Source of the DNA: an uncultured Eubacterium sp.
GTDB lineage: Bacteria; Bacillota; Clostridia; Lachnospirales; Lachnospiraceae
NCBI GenBank assembly: GCA_910584065.1
Contig: CAJTZN010000011.1
Span: forward strand, 1-64,000
Direction: 5' to 3'
Length of the DNA stretch: 64,000 bases
How positions within the stretch are numbered: position 1 is the stretch's first letter; each line of letters opens with the position of its first letter. Positions 1 through 7,735 of this stretch are shown here, piece by piece. A program made the translations under genes and the position numbers. The notes under the pieces were generated by a model that did no database searches, was not told where the DNA came from, and was given only the letters and a program-made list of their open reading frames with translations.

Positions 1-693
1 CACTGACTGTGACATTTCCCAACACGGCGGTTCTGTACCTGCGGACTTACAAAAAGACACCGGACAAAATAAGTGCTGACGCACTTATTAGCAAGTTGCT
101 TCGCAACTTGGGATGCACAGAAAACACGTGCAAAAAATATGATGAAATATGTGATCGTCACACCAGGCGGGACGGTTCAGTATGATGTGCCGATCATGAA
201 AGTACATGCCTATTCACTGGATGATATTTTTGAAAAAGGACTGCTGATGCTGATCCCGTTTTATATTTTTTCACATGAGAAAGGTTTTCCGGAGTATAAT
301 AGTAATGAGCGGAAACTGGCAGAATTAAAAAAAGAGTATCAGAGAATTTTAGAAAAGCTTGACGAACTGGAACGGCAGGGCATGATCGGGGCGTTTGACA
401 AACGCACGATCATAGAGCTTTCCGGCGATGTGATCAGGGAGATCGCACAGAAATACGAGAATGTGCAGAAAGGTGTAGGTGATCTGATGAGAGGCGTAAT
501 GATTGAAACAAGCGCAAAAACTATTTTAAATCAAGGTATTAGACAAGGTATTAGTCAGGGTATTAGTCAAACTCAAAAGGAAACAGCACTTAGGATGTTA
601 CAGGATGGCGAACTATCAATTGATAAAATCGCAAAATATTCTGGTCTTAAAATTGAAGATGTAGAACAGCTCGCCAGGCTTCAGACAGTGTGA
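1..693 (+). pseudogene. Rpn family PD-(D/E)XK nuclease/transposase-like gene, 3' part, interrupted
   Basis: The 3' part of a recombination-promoting nuclease (Rpn, PDDEXK_2) gene; the 5' part lies outside the window. Positions 3-68 read FPNTAVLYLRTYKKTPDK in frame 3, while the continuation starting MKYVIVTPGG at 142 is in frame 1. The two join into one normal Rpn sequence if 73 bp (69-141) are removed, so the gene is split by a small insertion that also shifts the frame. Downstream the family's C-terminal features are visible: the SLDDIFEKGLLMLIPFYIF segment, a charged helix, and QGI(R/S) repeats encoded by near-identical 15-nt units around 531-570. An in-frame ATG at 73 would allow a 206-codon product lacking the nuclease core, probably non-functional. 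Family assignment is by recognition; the disruption is seen directly. Confidence 0.75.
69..141. repeat. 73-bp double-hairpin miniature insertion inside the Rpn gene
   Basis: This segment separates two parts of one Rpn protein. It carries two perfect hairpins back to back: ATAAGTGC-TGAC-GCACTTAT (69-88) and CAAGTTGC-TTC-GCAACTTG (about 93-111), followed by about 30 bp without strong structure. Its length is 3n+1, so it shifts the frame. It has no coding capacity and would have to be moved, if mobile, by a protein encoded elsewhere. It resembles REP-like or MITE-like palindromic elements. The exact ends are inferred from the protein join. Confidence 0.6.
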
Positions 694-768
694 AACACGA
701 ATAAAAATGTGAAATTGCAGCCGTAAAGCAGACAAAAATAAATCGGCCTCACGTTCGTGCTGGGCAAA

Positions 769-818
769 CAAAAAAGCCGGAGAAAACCATTTCCTAACAG
801 TTTTCTCCAGCTTTTTTG
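769..818. terminator. Bidirectional rho-independent terminator
   Basis: A stem formed by GGAGAAAAC and GTTTTCTCC is flanked by an A-run on the left and a T-run on the right. It can therefore end transcription from the Rpn remnant (plus) and from the XRE gene (minus), which converge here. Confidence 0.8.
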
Positions 819-847
819 TGATTCATGCCAGTATAAGTTATACGCCC

Positions 848-1237
848 CTATTCCTCCGAGGACGGATCTTTCTTTTCGCCTTTTTCCCTCACTGCATAAA
901 CAGTTCGTAAAACAATTGCGATCATATCCTGCTCTTCACCATCAAATAATTTCAGTACCTTATCAATCCGTTTTTCCGGTTCAGGTTTTTTTACCTCCTC
1001 TACCGTGCTCGGTCCTTCTCCTCGCACCAGATAATCACAGGTTGTCCCAAAAATAGTGGCAAGGTTATTAAGTATCTGCACGGTAAAACCCTTCCGTCCG
1101 TTTTCGATCTCATATAAGAACTTTCCTGAAATCTTCAATTGATCTGCTAGATATTGTCTAGAAAATCCCTTTTTTGTCCTCAGGTTAAAAACCCTAGTTC
1201 CTACTTCCTTATACAGGCGTTTATCTACTTCTGCCAT
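848..1237 (-). CDS. XRE family helix-turn-helix regulator
   Basis: A 129-residue DNA-binding protein. Residues about 10-70 form an XRE (Cro/CI) helix-turn-helix: VFNLRTKKGFSRQYLADQL, then a recognition helix around GKFLYEIENG and a typical NNLATIFGTTCDYLVRGE end. The C-terminal 60 residues are charged and predicted helical, probably for dimerisation. The start is placed at 1237, where AAGGAGG lies 6 nt upstream, rather than at the longer in-frame start at 1255. It is transcribed away from agrB, so the 1238-1500 interval holds both promoters. Control of the agr locus is a guess from position only. Confidence 0.85.
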   Translation of the reverse strand: MAEVDKRLYKEVGTRVFNLRTKKGFSRQYLADQLKISGKFLYEIENGRKGFTVQILNNLATIFGTTCDYLVRGEGPSTVEEVKKPEPEKRIDKVLKLFDGEEQDMIAIVLRTVYAVREKGEKKDPSSEE

Positions 1238-1500
1238 GTCGTTCCTCCTTTTCACTTTTTATTTCATTGACTACGTTATCCTGAAATAGAATTATAGCAG
1301 TAAAATCTCCAAAATAATGTTTATATGCACAACGTCTGCAATTTCGTGAATGAAATATCTTTTTTCCCCTTATTTTCCACTTTAAACTGCGTTCAGTCAC
1401 CATATGACAGATTTCGCGCATATTTTCCCAAATTCTACTTTTTACCTGCTATACTTGCACTCGTAATCACAAAGGGTGACACACAGGAGGTGTTTACTAT

Positions 1501-2076
1501 ATGGAAGCTCAGTCGGCTTTATATCAGAAGATACAAACCACGTATGATTTCACGGATTTTGAGATGCAGAAAATGAATTTTACGATTTCCGTTTTTAAAT
1601 GCGAAGGTTCTAAATTAATTATATTAGGAATTGTATTTGCTGCTCTGGGACTTTTTCGTGAATATGCCATACTGATGCTGACGCTCGTGCCAGTTCGTAT
1701 GTTTAGCGGTGGTATTCACTTTGACCATTATTACTCCTGTTTTTTGTTTACTACATTATTTTCAATTCTGCCGATTCTGCTTGTAGGTATTATCCTTCCG
1801 CAATCGGTACAAATTGCTGTCATGGCCGCCAGTATAGGGATTACTTATCTGATAGGGCCTGTAACATCCAAAAAAAGACCCCCCATCCAATATGGAAGAT
1901 ATCGGGCTTTTCGCCTAATCTCAACCGGCGTTGTCTTGATTTGGTTCTTCGTTTTCGCTTTTGCCGGAGCCTTCCCATACAGAAATCTTTGTTTTTGGGT
2001 CATCGCTCTGCAAACAATACAATTAATTTGTGCAAAAATTGCACGGAAAGGAGATCTTATTTATGAAAAAGCTTAA
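1501..2076 (+). CDS. agrB: AgrB-like peptide-processing membrane protease
   Basis: A 191-residue integral membrane cysteine protease of the accessory gene regulator B family. AgrB cuts the AgrD propeptide C-terminally and forms the thiolactone ring of the autoinducing peptide. The catalytic pair is clear: the RMFSGGIH motif ends in His73 and is followed seven residues later by Cys80 (HFDHYYSC), the spacing of S. aureus His77/Cys84. Four to six hydrophobic segments follow. An AGGAGG site precedes the ATG. The tiny agrD frame overlaps its last 14 nt, so the two are translationally coupled. The kinase and regulator genes converge from the other strand. Confidence 0.92.
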   Translation: MEAQSALYQKIQTTYDFTDFEMQKMNFTISVFKCEGSKLIILGIVFAALGLFREYAILMLTLVPVRMFSGGIHFDHYYSCFLFTTLFSILPILLVGIILPQSVQIAVMAASIGITYLIGPVTSKKRPPIQYGRYRAFRLISTGVVLIWFFVFAFAGAFPYRNLCFWVIALQTIQLICAKIARKGDLIYEKA

Positions 2077-2191
2077 CAAATCTTTAGTGTACAAAATATG
2101 CACAATGTGTCTTGCATTAAGCACTATTATCTACTATCGTTGTCCTAGCATGCTTCTTTGGGGCGAACCTGAATTCCCTAACGAAAAATAA
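2063..2191 (+). CDS. agrD: AgrD-like cyclic lactone autoinducer propeptide
   Basis: A 42-residue ORF overlapping the end of agrB, with a strong GGAAAGGAG site inside agrB. It has AgrD architecture: a cationic, hydrophobic N-terminal helix (residues 1-25), a central Cys27 followed by Pro-Ser-Met-Leu, and an acidic proline-containing tail (GEPEFPNEK). By analogy Cys27 would close a five-residue thiolactone ring with Leu31, though Leu32 or Trp33 cannot be excluded as the C-terminus. Cys13 and Cys16 lie in the leader helix. The identification rests on size, layout and its position directly after agrB; the sequence of the mature peptide is inference. Confidence 0.85.
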   Translation: MKKLNKSLVYKICTMCLALSTIIYYRCPSMLLWGEPEFPNEK

Positions 2192-2202
2192 TTTTTTGTA
2201 TG

Positions 2203-2247
2203 GAAATAATCATATAGTCAAAATTTAAATGACTATATGATTATTTC
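2203..2247. terminator. Long inverted repeat between converging agrD and agrC
   Basis: An 18-bp perfect stem (2203-2220 against 2230-2247) around a 9-nt AT loop. It overlaps the last codons of agrC and follows agrD by 11 nt. A TTTTTT stretch lies before rather than after the stem on the plus strand, so it is not a textbook terminator, but its place between convergent genes makes termination or mRNA 3'-end protection the likely role. Confidence 0.6.
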
Positions 2248-3471
2248 TATTTGAAAAACTCTTAGTCCGTCTCTTACATCACTCTTTACCGCAATTTCCC
2301 CATGATATTTATGTACAATCTTTTTAACGTTATATAATCCAACCCCTCTTTCATCGCCTTTCGTACTAAATCCCATTTCAAAGAAATGACTAATTTCACT
2401 AATTGTCAATTTATCAAATGTATTCGTAATTTGCACAGAAATCCTGTTTTTCTCTGACTCTGCAATGTCAAGCCATATTTTCCGTTCTCCTTCATAACCA
2501 TCCAGCGCCTCGATCGCATTATCAAAAATTGTGCCTAACAAATCCACCCACAACAAGTCGGATATGCGACTACTCACCATACTGCATGAAAAGGATGTTT
2601 CCATGTGTATTCCCTGCTCTAGCGCCTCATTTATCTTTTCATAAATAAGGGCAATAATAGAAGGCTCTTCTAATGTGATTGCATCATTTGGCAATTCATA
2701 ATCCATAATTTTTGATAAGTATTCTTTCTGTTTTTCCACTAATTCATCGTATGTATCATATATCATAAACATACTAAAAACAGCACTAATCTGATTCTTT
2801 ATCTTATGTTGTCTCCGACGAATTTGAGCCAACACTTCTTTATAGCCCTCCAAATACTGCTTTCTGATTTTGGCATCTAATTTGTATTCTTGAACTTTCA
2901 ACATTAACAGCCACATTACTAAAATACAAATGACAATATACACATAATCGCTTACATCCAGTTTAGAAAGTATTCTTACCATAGCGAATGGTGCAAATAC
3001 CATTAAACTTAAAATACATACAATCGCATAAGTAAAGTCCCATTTTTCTAAAATATCCAGCACTCTGCCAATTTTAGTTTTTGACAACCTAAAAACAAGT
3101 AGAAATGTTAAACTAGTTACGATAAATTCATAAATTCCTACTTCTGACCCTGCTGATGTTATGGTAATTGCCACAACGAATGCGATCAGATATTCAATAC
3201 TACCCGCCAAAATAGCACTTAATACTGTAACCAATAATGTGTGTACAACATCTTCTTCGTATGCCAATTTAAGATACACAAATAGCAGCATATAGCTGAT
3301 AACCGAAATGTGAACTACAAAATCAAAGTAAACGCATAAGGCAAATAGCAACAAATATACCGTCAGATATATAAGCACTTTCCACAAACTTGTCTTATTC
3401 CGTTCCCTCTCTAATCCTGCCGCAATAACAGCAATAGAAGAACATTCTAAAATCGCGCAAATATAATTCAT
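2233..3471 (-). CDS. agrC: AgrC-like sensor histidine kinase (GHKL type)
   Basis: A 412-residue membrane kinase, the probable receptor for the peptide made by agrB/agrD. The N-terminal ~200 residues contain about six hydrophobic segments. A cytoplasmic helix with RRRQHKIKNQ (residues ~218-227) has the place and form of the dimerisation and phospho-acceptor region, with a candidate His. The C-terminal ATPase domain shows the N box in LGTIFDNAIEAL and the G box in DERGVGLYNVKKIV. Its ATG overlaps the agrA stop (ATGA), so it depends on translation of the regulator gene upstream. Order agrA-agrC is the reverse of the staphylococcal order. Confidence 0.88.
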   Translation of the reverse strand: MNYICAILECSSIAVIAAGLERERNKTSLWKVLIYLTVYLLLFALCVYFDFVVHISVISYMLLFVYLKLAYEEDVVHTLLVTVLSAILAGSIEYLIAFVVAITITSAGSEVGIYEFIVTSLTFLLVFRLSKTKIGRVLDILEKWDFTYAIVCILSLMVFAPFAMVRILSKLDVSDYVYIVICILVMWLLMLKVQEYKLDAKIRKQYLEGYKEVLAQIRRRQHKIKNQISAVFSMFMIYDTYDELVEKQKEYLSKIMDYELPNDAITLEEPSIIALIYEKINEALEQGIHMETSFSCSMVSSRISDLLWVDLLGTIFDNAIEALDGYEGERKIWLDIAESEKNRISVQITNTFDKLTISEISHFFEMGFSTKGDERGVGLYNVKKIVHKYHGEIAVKSDVRDGLRVFQIEIII

Positions 3472-4217
3472 TTTTTATCAACTTCCCCGTATTTCATTAA
3501 CTGTGCCCAAAACTGCTCCTTCATACGTTCTCCGATGCTAAGCAGTTGTTCCGTTTCACGCATCTTCACATACCGATTCGTTAGGTCTACATATTCTATG
3601 TAGTTTACATTGATTGCAACACCCTTCGAAATAAATATGAATTCCTGCGTCTGGATCCTGTCAACCACTTTCTTTAGAGACATATTTGGAATATCGACCA
3701 CATCCTCCGTCGTATGGACGTATAAAGTCTTTCTCCTGCTTTCGAAGTAAATGACTTTTTTGGCGTAGACCGGATACGTGACCCTGTCTTTCCGAAGAAA
3801 GATCAGCTCGTCCTCGCTCGGCCTGCCTTCAATCTTACTTAGTGCCTCTTTGACAACTTTCTGCACCCGTTGTCTGGAAATCGGTTTCTCAATGTAGTCA
3901 AAGCAATGCACCGCCCGCAGCAGATCCGCTTCCAGTCCGGCCAATGTTGTAATAAATACAATTTCTGCTGATGAATGTTTGGAACTTTCCCGAATACTTT
4001 GAGCAAATGCAATTCCCGAAAAATCATTGGGTTTTTGTGGTTCCAGGACAATGTCGATGAGAAACAGATCAATTCTGTTTTCCATCACACATTGCAGCGC
4101 ACTCCCCGGGTCCCCGAAATCATAAATGACCAGATCCGACCCGCACTCCGCCACCATCTTTACTAACGCTTTCCTGGAAACGGATAAATCCTCCAATATC
4201 AAAATTCGTTTTTTCAT
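3468..4217 (-). CDS. agrA: AgrA-like LytTR response regulator
   Basis: A 249-residue response regulator. Residues 1-125 are a receiver domain: acidic ED near the N-terminus (ILILEDL), the phosphoacceptor Asp in FLIDIVLEPQ, and the conserved Lys in YIEKPISR. Residues ~140-240 are a LytTR DNA-binding domain (IYFESRRKTLYVHT, FIFISKGVAINVNYIEYVDL). Start chosen at 4217 because GGAG lies 6 nt upstream; an in-frame ATG at 4235 has no good site. Receiver and LytTR fused to an agr locus is the AgrA arrangement, so it probably drives agrB-agrD, but no direct-repeat AgrA site was established upstream of 1501. Confidence 0.88.
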   Translation of the reverse strand: MKKRILILEDLSVSRKALVKMVAECGSDLVIYDFGDPGSALQCVMENRIDLFLIDIVLEPQKPNDFSGIAFAQSIRESSKHSSAEIVFITTLAGLEADLLRAVHCFDYIEKPISRQRVQKVVKEALSKIEGRPSEDELIFLRKDRVTYPVYAKKVIYFESRRKTLYVHTTEDVVDIPNMSLKKVVDRIQTQEFIFISKGVAINVNYIEYVDLTNRYVKMRETEQLLSIGERMKEQFWAQLMKYGEVDKK

Positions 4218-4251
4218 ATGTTGCTCCATTCGCATTTCACTCGATCACCAG

Positions 4252-4605
4252 TTAATCCGTGACCTTTTTTCCATTAACTATATCGGCTATGTAGTGCAGC
4301 ATTTCAGCCAGTCGTTCATTATCATCTTCCCGGCCCGACTCATTTATCTTAAAAAATTCGTGGTCCGTCACAATGCCGCCAAACAGATAATTCATATCGC
4401 AGTTGAACTTCGTAGCCAAAATATAGGCATATTCCCCTGATAAACCCGTTGAACCATTTTCAATGCGTAAATAAGAATCTTTGACGATGCCAAACGCTGC
4501 CGCCATTTCCTCAGCTGGAATTCCGTTCACGGTACGAAAATGTTTCAGCCTTCTTCCCAATTTTACATTAATATCCGTTTTCTTTCTTGTAGATTTTTTC
4601 ATCAC
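4252..4605 (-). CDS. XRE family helix-turn-helix regulator
   Basis: A 117-residue protein with an N-terminal XRE domain (residues ~13-75: LGRRLKHFRTVNGIPAEEMAAAFG, then YLRIENG and the YILATKFNCDMNYLFGG end) and a short helical tail. It begins with GTG at 4605 or the adjacent ATG at 4602; GGAG lies 8 nt before the GTG. It sits 34 nt upstream of agrA on the same strand and is probably co-transcribed with agrA-agrC, which suggests a role in the quorum-sensing circuit, though nothing shows this directly. Confidence 0.82.
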   Translation of the reverse strand: MMKKSTRKKTDINVKLGRRLKHFRTVNGIPAEEMAAAFGIVKDSYLRIENGSTGLSGEYAYILATKFNCDMNYLFGGIVTDHEFFKINESGREDDNERLAEMLHYIADIVNGKKVTD

Positions 4606-4726
4606 AAAGTCAGCTCCTTTAGCTTTTCTTATATCATATCAAGAATTAAAGCCAATGAAACGACCTTTATGTCCGCGCACGACGAAAAACGTCGTATTTT
4701 GCCAAAAAAAGAAATCTTTTCCATTA

Positions 4727-5080
4727 CTAGTGCTCCGCTTCTTTCAAGCTGTCTCTTAATGCCTTTACTGTGTCCACAATAATTTTTGTTTCTGTATCGG
4801 TGCATTCTTCCAGCAATTTGGCGTATTCTTTCACGCGGGCCTGCTGAGAAGTCAACCCCTCCAGGGAATCGCATAGTAATATATCCACGGATACGTTCAG
4901 CGCATTGGCGATCCGAACCAATACTTCAGCGCTTGCATGAGAATTCGCACTCTCAATATTATTGATATGGGATTTGGAAACGCCTGCAATTTCACTTAAC
5001 TTCTCAGCCGAATAACCCATTTCTTTTCTATACTGTTTCACCTTTTGGCCCAGAGCACTCAAATCCAACTTCTTTTCCAT
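4727..5080 (-). CDS. XRE family helix-turn-helix regulator
   Basis: A 117-residue protein with a clear N-terminal XRE domain (LGQKVKQYRKEMGYSAEKL, SHINNIESAN, VRIANALNVSVDILLCDS) and a C-terminal helix (LLEECTDTETKIIVDTVKALRDSL) seen in many Clostridia single-domain regulators that follow agr-like or accessory loci. AGGAGG lies 5 nt before the ATG. It is the third XRE gene in 4.2 kb, and the three are only distantly alike. Its target is unknown. Confidence 0.83.
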   Translation of the reverse strand: MEKKLDLSALGQKVKQYRKEMGYSAEKLSEIAGVSKSHINNIESANSHASAEVLVRIANALNVSVDILLCDSLEGLTSQQARVKEYAKLLEECTDTETKIIVDTVKALRDSLKEAEH

Positions 5081-5271
5081 ATGTTCCTCCTATAATAATT
5101 TGGTATATACTCATACTACTATACAAGGAATTTCCCTCAAACATTGTATATAAGGTTTTACCCTTAATCACGGATTTTTATACATATAGTGCTCTCTTCA
5201 CTTAATATAACATATTTTTCCTGCTCCCGGAAGGGATATTTTTCACGACTTTACGGTTTTATTAAACTGTT

Positions 5272-5790
5272 TTATAAAACTAGCAGAACAGACGCAATGA
5301 TCCCCGCTACGGTGGCGAACAACGCCCCAGAAAGCGTATATCTGGTTTTCGTCACTTTTGCCGTCATAAAATAAACGCTCATCGTATAAAAGATCGTCTC
5401 CGAGCAGCTCATCAAAACCGAGGCCAGCAGTCCCAGGCTGCTATCCGGACCGAATTGCTTATAAACGTCCAGCAAAAGGCTGGTAGCGGCAGAGGAAGAA
5501 AACATTTTTACCGTGACAAGCGGGACGAGCTCCGACGGAAAACCGAACACCGCTGTAACGGGCTTCAGCACACCCGCCAGATATTCCAGGCTGCCGGACT
5601 CGCGCAGAACGCCGATCGCGATCATGAGTCCGATCAGCGTAGGCATGATCTTATATACCGTGCGGAACCCGTCTACTGCCCCCTCGATAAACGCGTCAAA
5701 GATATCCACCTTACTCAGCAAGCCGTATCCCGCCACCAAAAGCAGTACAAACGGGATCATGCTGTCCGACAAATAATATAAAAATCTCAT
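5272..5790 (-). CDS. spmB: Spore maturation protein B
   Basis: A 172-residue membrane protein of the nucleoside-recognition (Gate) domain family. SpmA and SpmB are needed for dehydration and heat resistance of the spore core in Bacillus. Visible features: GLMIAIGVLRESG, the conserved MFSSSAATSLLLDVYKQFGPDSS region with SGALFATVAGIIAS at the C-terminus, and about four hydrophobic segments. GAGG precedes the ATG. It follows spmA by 6 nt and so forms a two-gene operon. It marks the organism as a spore former or a descendant of one. Confidence 0.93.
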   Translation of the reverse strand: MRFLYYLSDSMIPFVLLLVAGYGLLSKVDIFDAFIEGAVDGFRTVYKIMPTLIGLMIAIGVLRESGSLEYLAGVLKPVTAVFGFPSELVPLVTVKMFSSSAATSLLLDVYKQFGPDSSLGLLASVLMSCSETIFYTMSVYFMTAKVTKTRYTLSGALFATVAGIIASVLLVL

Positions 5791-5796
5791 CCGTCC

Positions 5797-6381
5797 TCAC
5801 CCTTTCCTGCTAAATTTTCTCGCCAGCACGGCAAACAAAACGCCCGCCGCCGTGGAGACAAGCGTCGCCACAAGTCCCATGCCGATGATCGCGGTCGGAG
5901 ATACCGACCCATACTGACTGCGGTACGCAATGATATTGACCGGGATCAACTGCAGGGAGGAAATATTGATGATGAGGAACGTACACATGTCGGCGCTTGC
6001 GATATGGCTCCCCTCATTCAATTCCTTCATCTGCTCCATCGCTTTCAGCCCATAAGGGGTGGCCGCCCATCCCAGACCCAGCACGTTGGCGATTATATTG
6101 GCGGCGATGTATTCATTGGCGGCATGCTCTTCTGGAACACCCGGAAACAAAAAACGCAAGGCCGGTCTCAACGCCCTCGTCATGGCGTCGATCAAACCAG
6201 CCTTTTTTGCTATATTCATGATTCCCGTCCACATCGACATCACGCCCAGCATAGCGATACAGAGCGATACGGCCTCTTTGGACGAGTCGATCGCCGCCGT
6301 CCCGGCAGCTCCGATCTTTCCCGTAAAGGCTGCTACGACGATACCCGCCAGCAGCATAATCCCCCAAAGTTTATTCAGCAT
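5797..6381 (-). CDS. spmA: Spore maturation protein A
   Basis: A 194-residue membrane protein, partner of SpmB. It has the Gate-family pattern SLCIAMLGVMSMWTGIMNIA, LGWAATPYGLKAMEQM and FLIINISSLQLIPVNIIAYR, and about five membrane segments. The ATG at 6381 has AAGGA 10 nt upstream; a GTG two codons earlier (6387) is possible but too near the site. First gene of the spmAB pair, with a 400-bp regulatory interval upstream shared with the divergent glycosyltransferase gene. A sigma-factor promoter was not identified. Confidence 0.92.
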   Translation of the reverse strand: MLNKLWGIMLLAGIVVAAFTGKIGAAGTAAIDSSKEAVSLCIAMLGVMSMWTGIMNIAKKAGLIDAMTRALRPALRFLFPGVPEEHAANEYIAANIIANVLGLGWAATPYGLKAMEQMKELNEGSHIASADMCTFLIINISSLQLIPVNIIAYRSQYGSVSPTAIIGMGLVATLVSTAAGVLFAVLARKFSRKG

Positions 6382-6513
6382 AGTCACACGATCCTTTTTT
6401 AGCAGTTTATGAACGACAGTGGGAAAATATGAGGAAAAAATTTTCGAAAAAGCCGATATTTTTGCAAATCATAGAACAGATTGCGCGGAAATATTAGGAA
6501 AGAACACAATCGT

Positions 6514-6546
6514 AGAGTGTCAAAAGGTTTACTTTCTGACACTTCT
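6514..6546. repeat. Imperfect palindrome, copy 1 of a repeated dyad
   Basis: AGTGTCAAAAGG faces CTTTCTGACACTT across a TTTA centre. The same element, in more perfect form, recurs 168 bp downstream (6682-6714). It lies in the 400-bp divergent interval between spmA and the GT2 gene, which otherwise holds no gene that I can see. Likely an operator or a dispersed palindromic repeat. Confidence 0.6.
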
Positions 6547-6681
6547 CATTTCAGGGAATATTTTACTATATTTTCATGTTAAGTGCAACTGATTTTATTG
6601 TTTCAGGGCGGATTTTTGATGTTTTTACCATAAATAATGACTGATTTTGATTCCTTTTTCCCGTAACAGCTACATAAGGGT

Positions 6682-6731
6682 AGAGTGTCAAAAAGTAAAC
6701 TTTTTGACATATATGTAAAACACTTTATCAT
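6682..6731 (+). promoter_or_regulatory. Promoter with dyad over the -35 box, for the GT2 gene
   Basis: Copy 2 of the dyad is TGTCAAAAAGT facing ACTTTTTGACA across AA (about 6687-6710). Its right arm supplies a consensus TTGACA (6704-6709), followed after 16 bp by TATCAT (6726-6731). A protein that binds the dyad would cover the -35 box, so this reads as a repressible promoter firing toward the gene at 6779. Confidence 0.55.
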
Positions 6732-6778
6732 TCATATTCACTTTAGGAAGGGATAACGTGTTGTAAAAAGGAGATATT

Positions 6779-7735
6779 ATGGACAAAATAGCCGTACTGC
6801 TTCCTTGTTATAATGAAGCAGCAACGATCAAAAAAGTGGTAACCGATTTCAAACAGGCGTTACCAGAAGCTGTCATTTACGTGTATGACAATAACTCAAC
6901 GGATGATACGGTAAAACTGGCAAAGGAAGCCGGAGCCGTCATCCGCCATGAATACAAACAGGGAAAAGGAAATGTCATCCGTCGGATGTTCCGGGAAATC
7001 GACGCCGAAGTGTATGTGATGGCGGATGGGGACGACACGTACCCCGCCGATATGGCTCCGGCGCTTATTGCGCCCGTATTGGAACGCCAGGCGGATATGG
7101 TCGTGGGAGACCGCCTTTCCAGCACCTATTTTTCAGAAAATAAGCGTCGTTTCCATAACTTTGGAAACGATTTGGTACGAAAATGCGTCAACGGGATCTT
7201 CCACTCCTCGATTCAGGATATCATGACCGGATACCGTGCGTTCAGTTACCAATTTGTCAAAACCTACCCCGTCACTTCGAAGGGATTTGAAATCGAGACG
7301 GAGATGAGCATTCACGCGGTAGAGCGGAACATGCAGTTGGAAAATGTCGTGATCACTTACCGCGACCGCCCCGAAGGAAGCGAATCCAAATTAAATACCT
7401 GCTCAGATGGCGCAAAAGTTCTGATGACGATCCTTGGCTTATACAAAAATTACAAACCGTTCCAGTTTTTCGGTTTTATTGCCTGCTTTCTCACTTTGCT
7501 GAGTATGGGATTTTTTATCCCGATCTTTTTGGACTATTTGAAAGTCGGTCTGGTAGCCAAATTCCCGACGCTGATCACATGCGGTTTTGTATTTTTACTT
7601 GCCATGCTTTTGTTTTCCGTGGGATTGATCCTCCAAACACTGCGCCAGCGCGACCGGCAGGATTTCGAATTTAAGATGAACATCGTGGAGTATATGAAAA
7701 AACAGCACAGAAATGAGGTAGACCATGAACAGTAA
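6779..7735 (+). CDS. Family 2 glycosyltransferase with C-terminal membrane anchor
   Basis: A 318-residue GT-A fold enzyme of the GtrB/DPM1/ArnC kind, which moves a sugar from a nucleotide donor to a lipid (polyprenyl phosphate). Residues 1-215 are catalytic: LLPCYNEAATIKKVV, VYDNNSTDDT, the metal-binding DGDDTYPAD, and GYRAFS near the acceptor site. Residues ~230-295 form two membrane segments. AAAGGAG lies 6 nt before the ATG. The following membrane protein overlaps it by 11 nt, so the pair probably decorates a cell-wall or exported polymer, with the downstream protein as the candidate acceptor-side transferase. The actual sugar is unknown. Confidence 0.88.
   Translation: MDKIAVLLPCYNEAATIKKVVTDFKQALPEAVIYVYDNNSTDDTVKLAKEAGAVIRHEYKQGKGNVIRRMFREIDAEVYVMADGDDTYPADMAPALIAPVLERQADMVVGDRLSSTYFSENKRRFHNFGNDLVRKCVNGIFHSSIQDIMTGYRAFSYQFVKTYPVTSKGFEIETEMSIHAVERNMQLENVVITYRDRPEGSESKLNTCSDGAKVLMTILGLYKNYKPFQFFGFIACFLTLLSMGFFIPIFLDYLKVGLVAKFPTLITCGFVFLLAMLLFSVGLILQTLRQRDRQDFEFKMNIVEYMKKQHRNEVDHEQ

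Noticed and set aside
757..1056. Plus-strand 99-codon frame
   Set aside because: It starts within the terminator and is antisense to the XRE gene; shadow frame.
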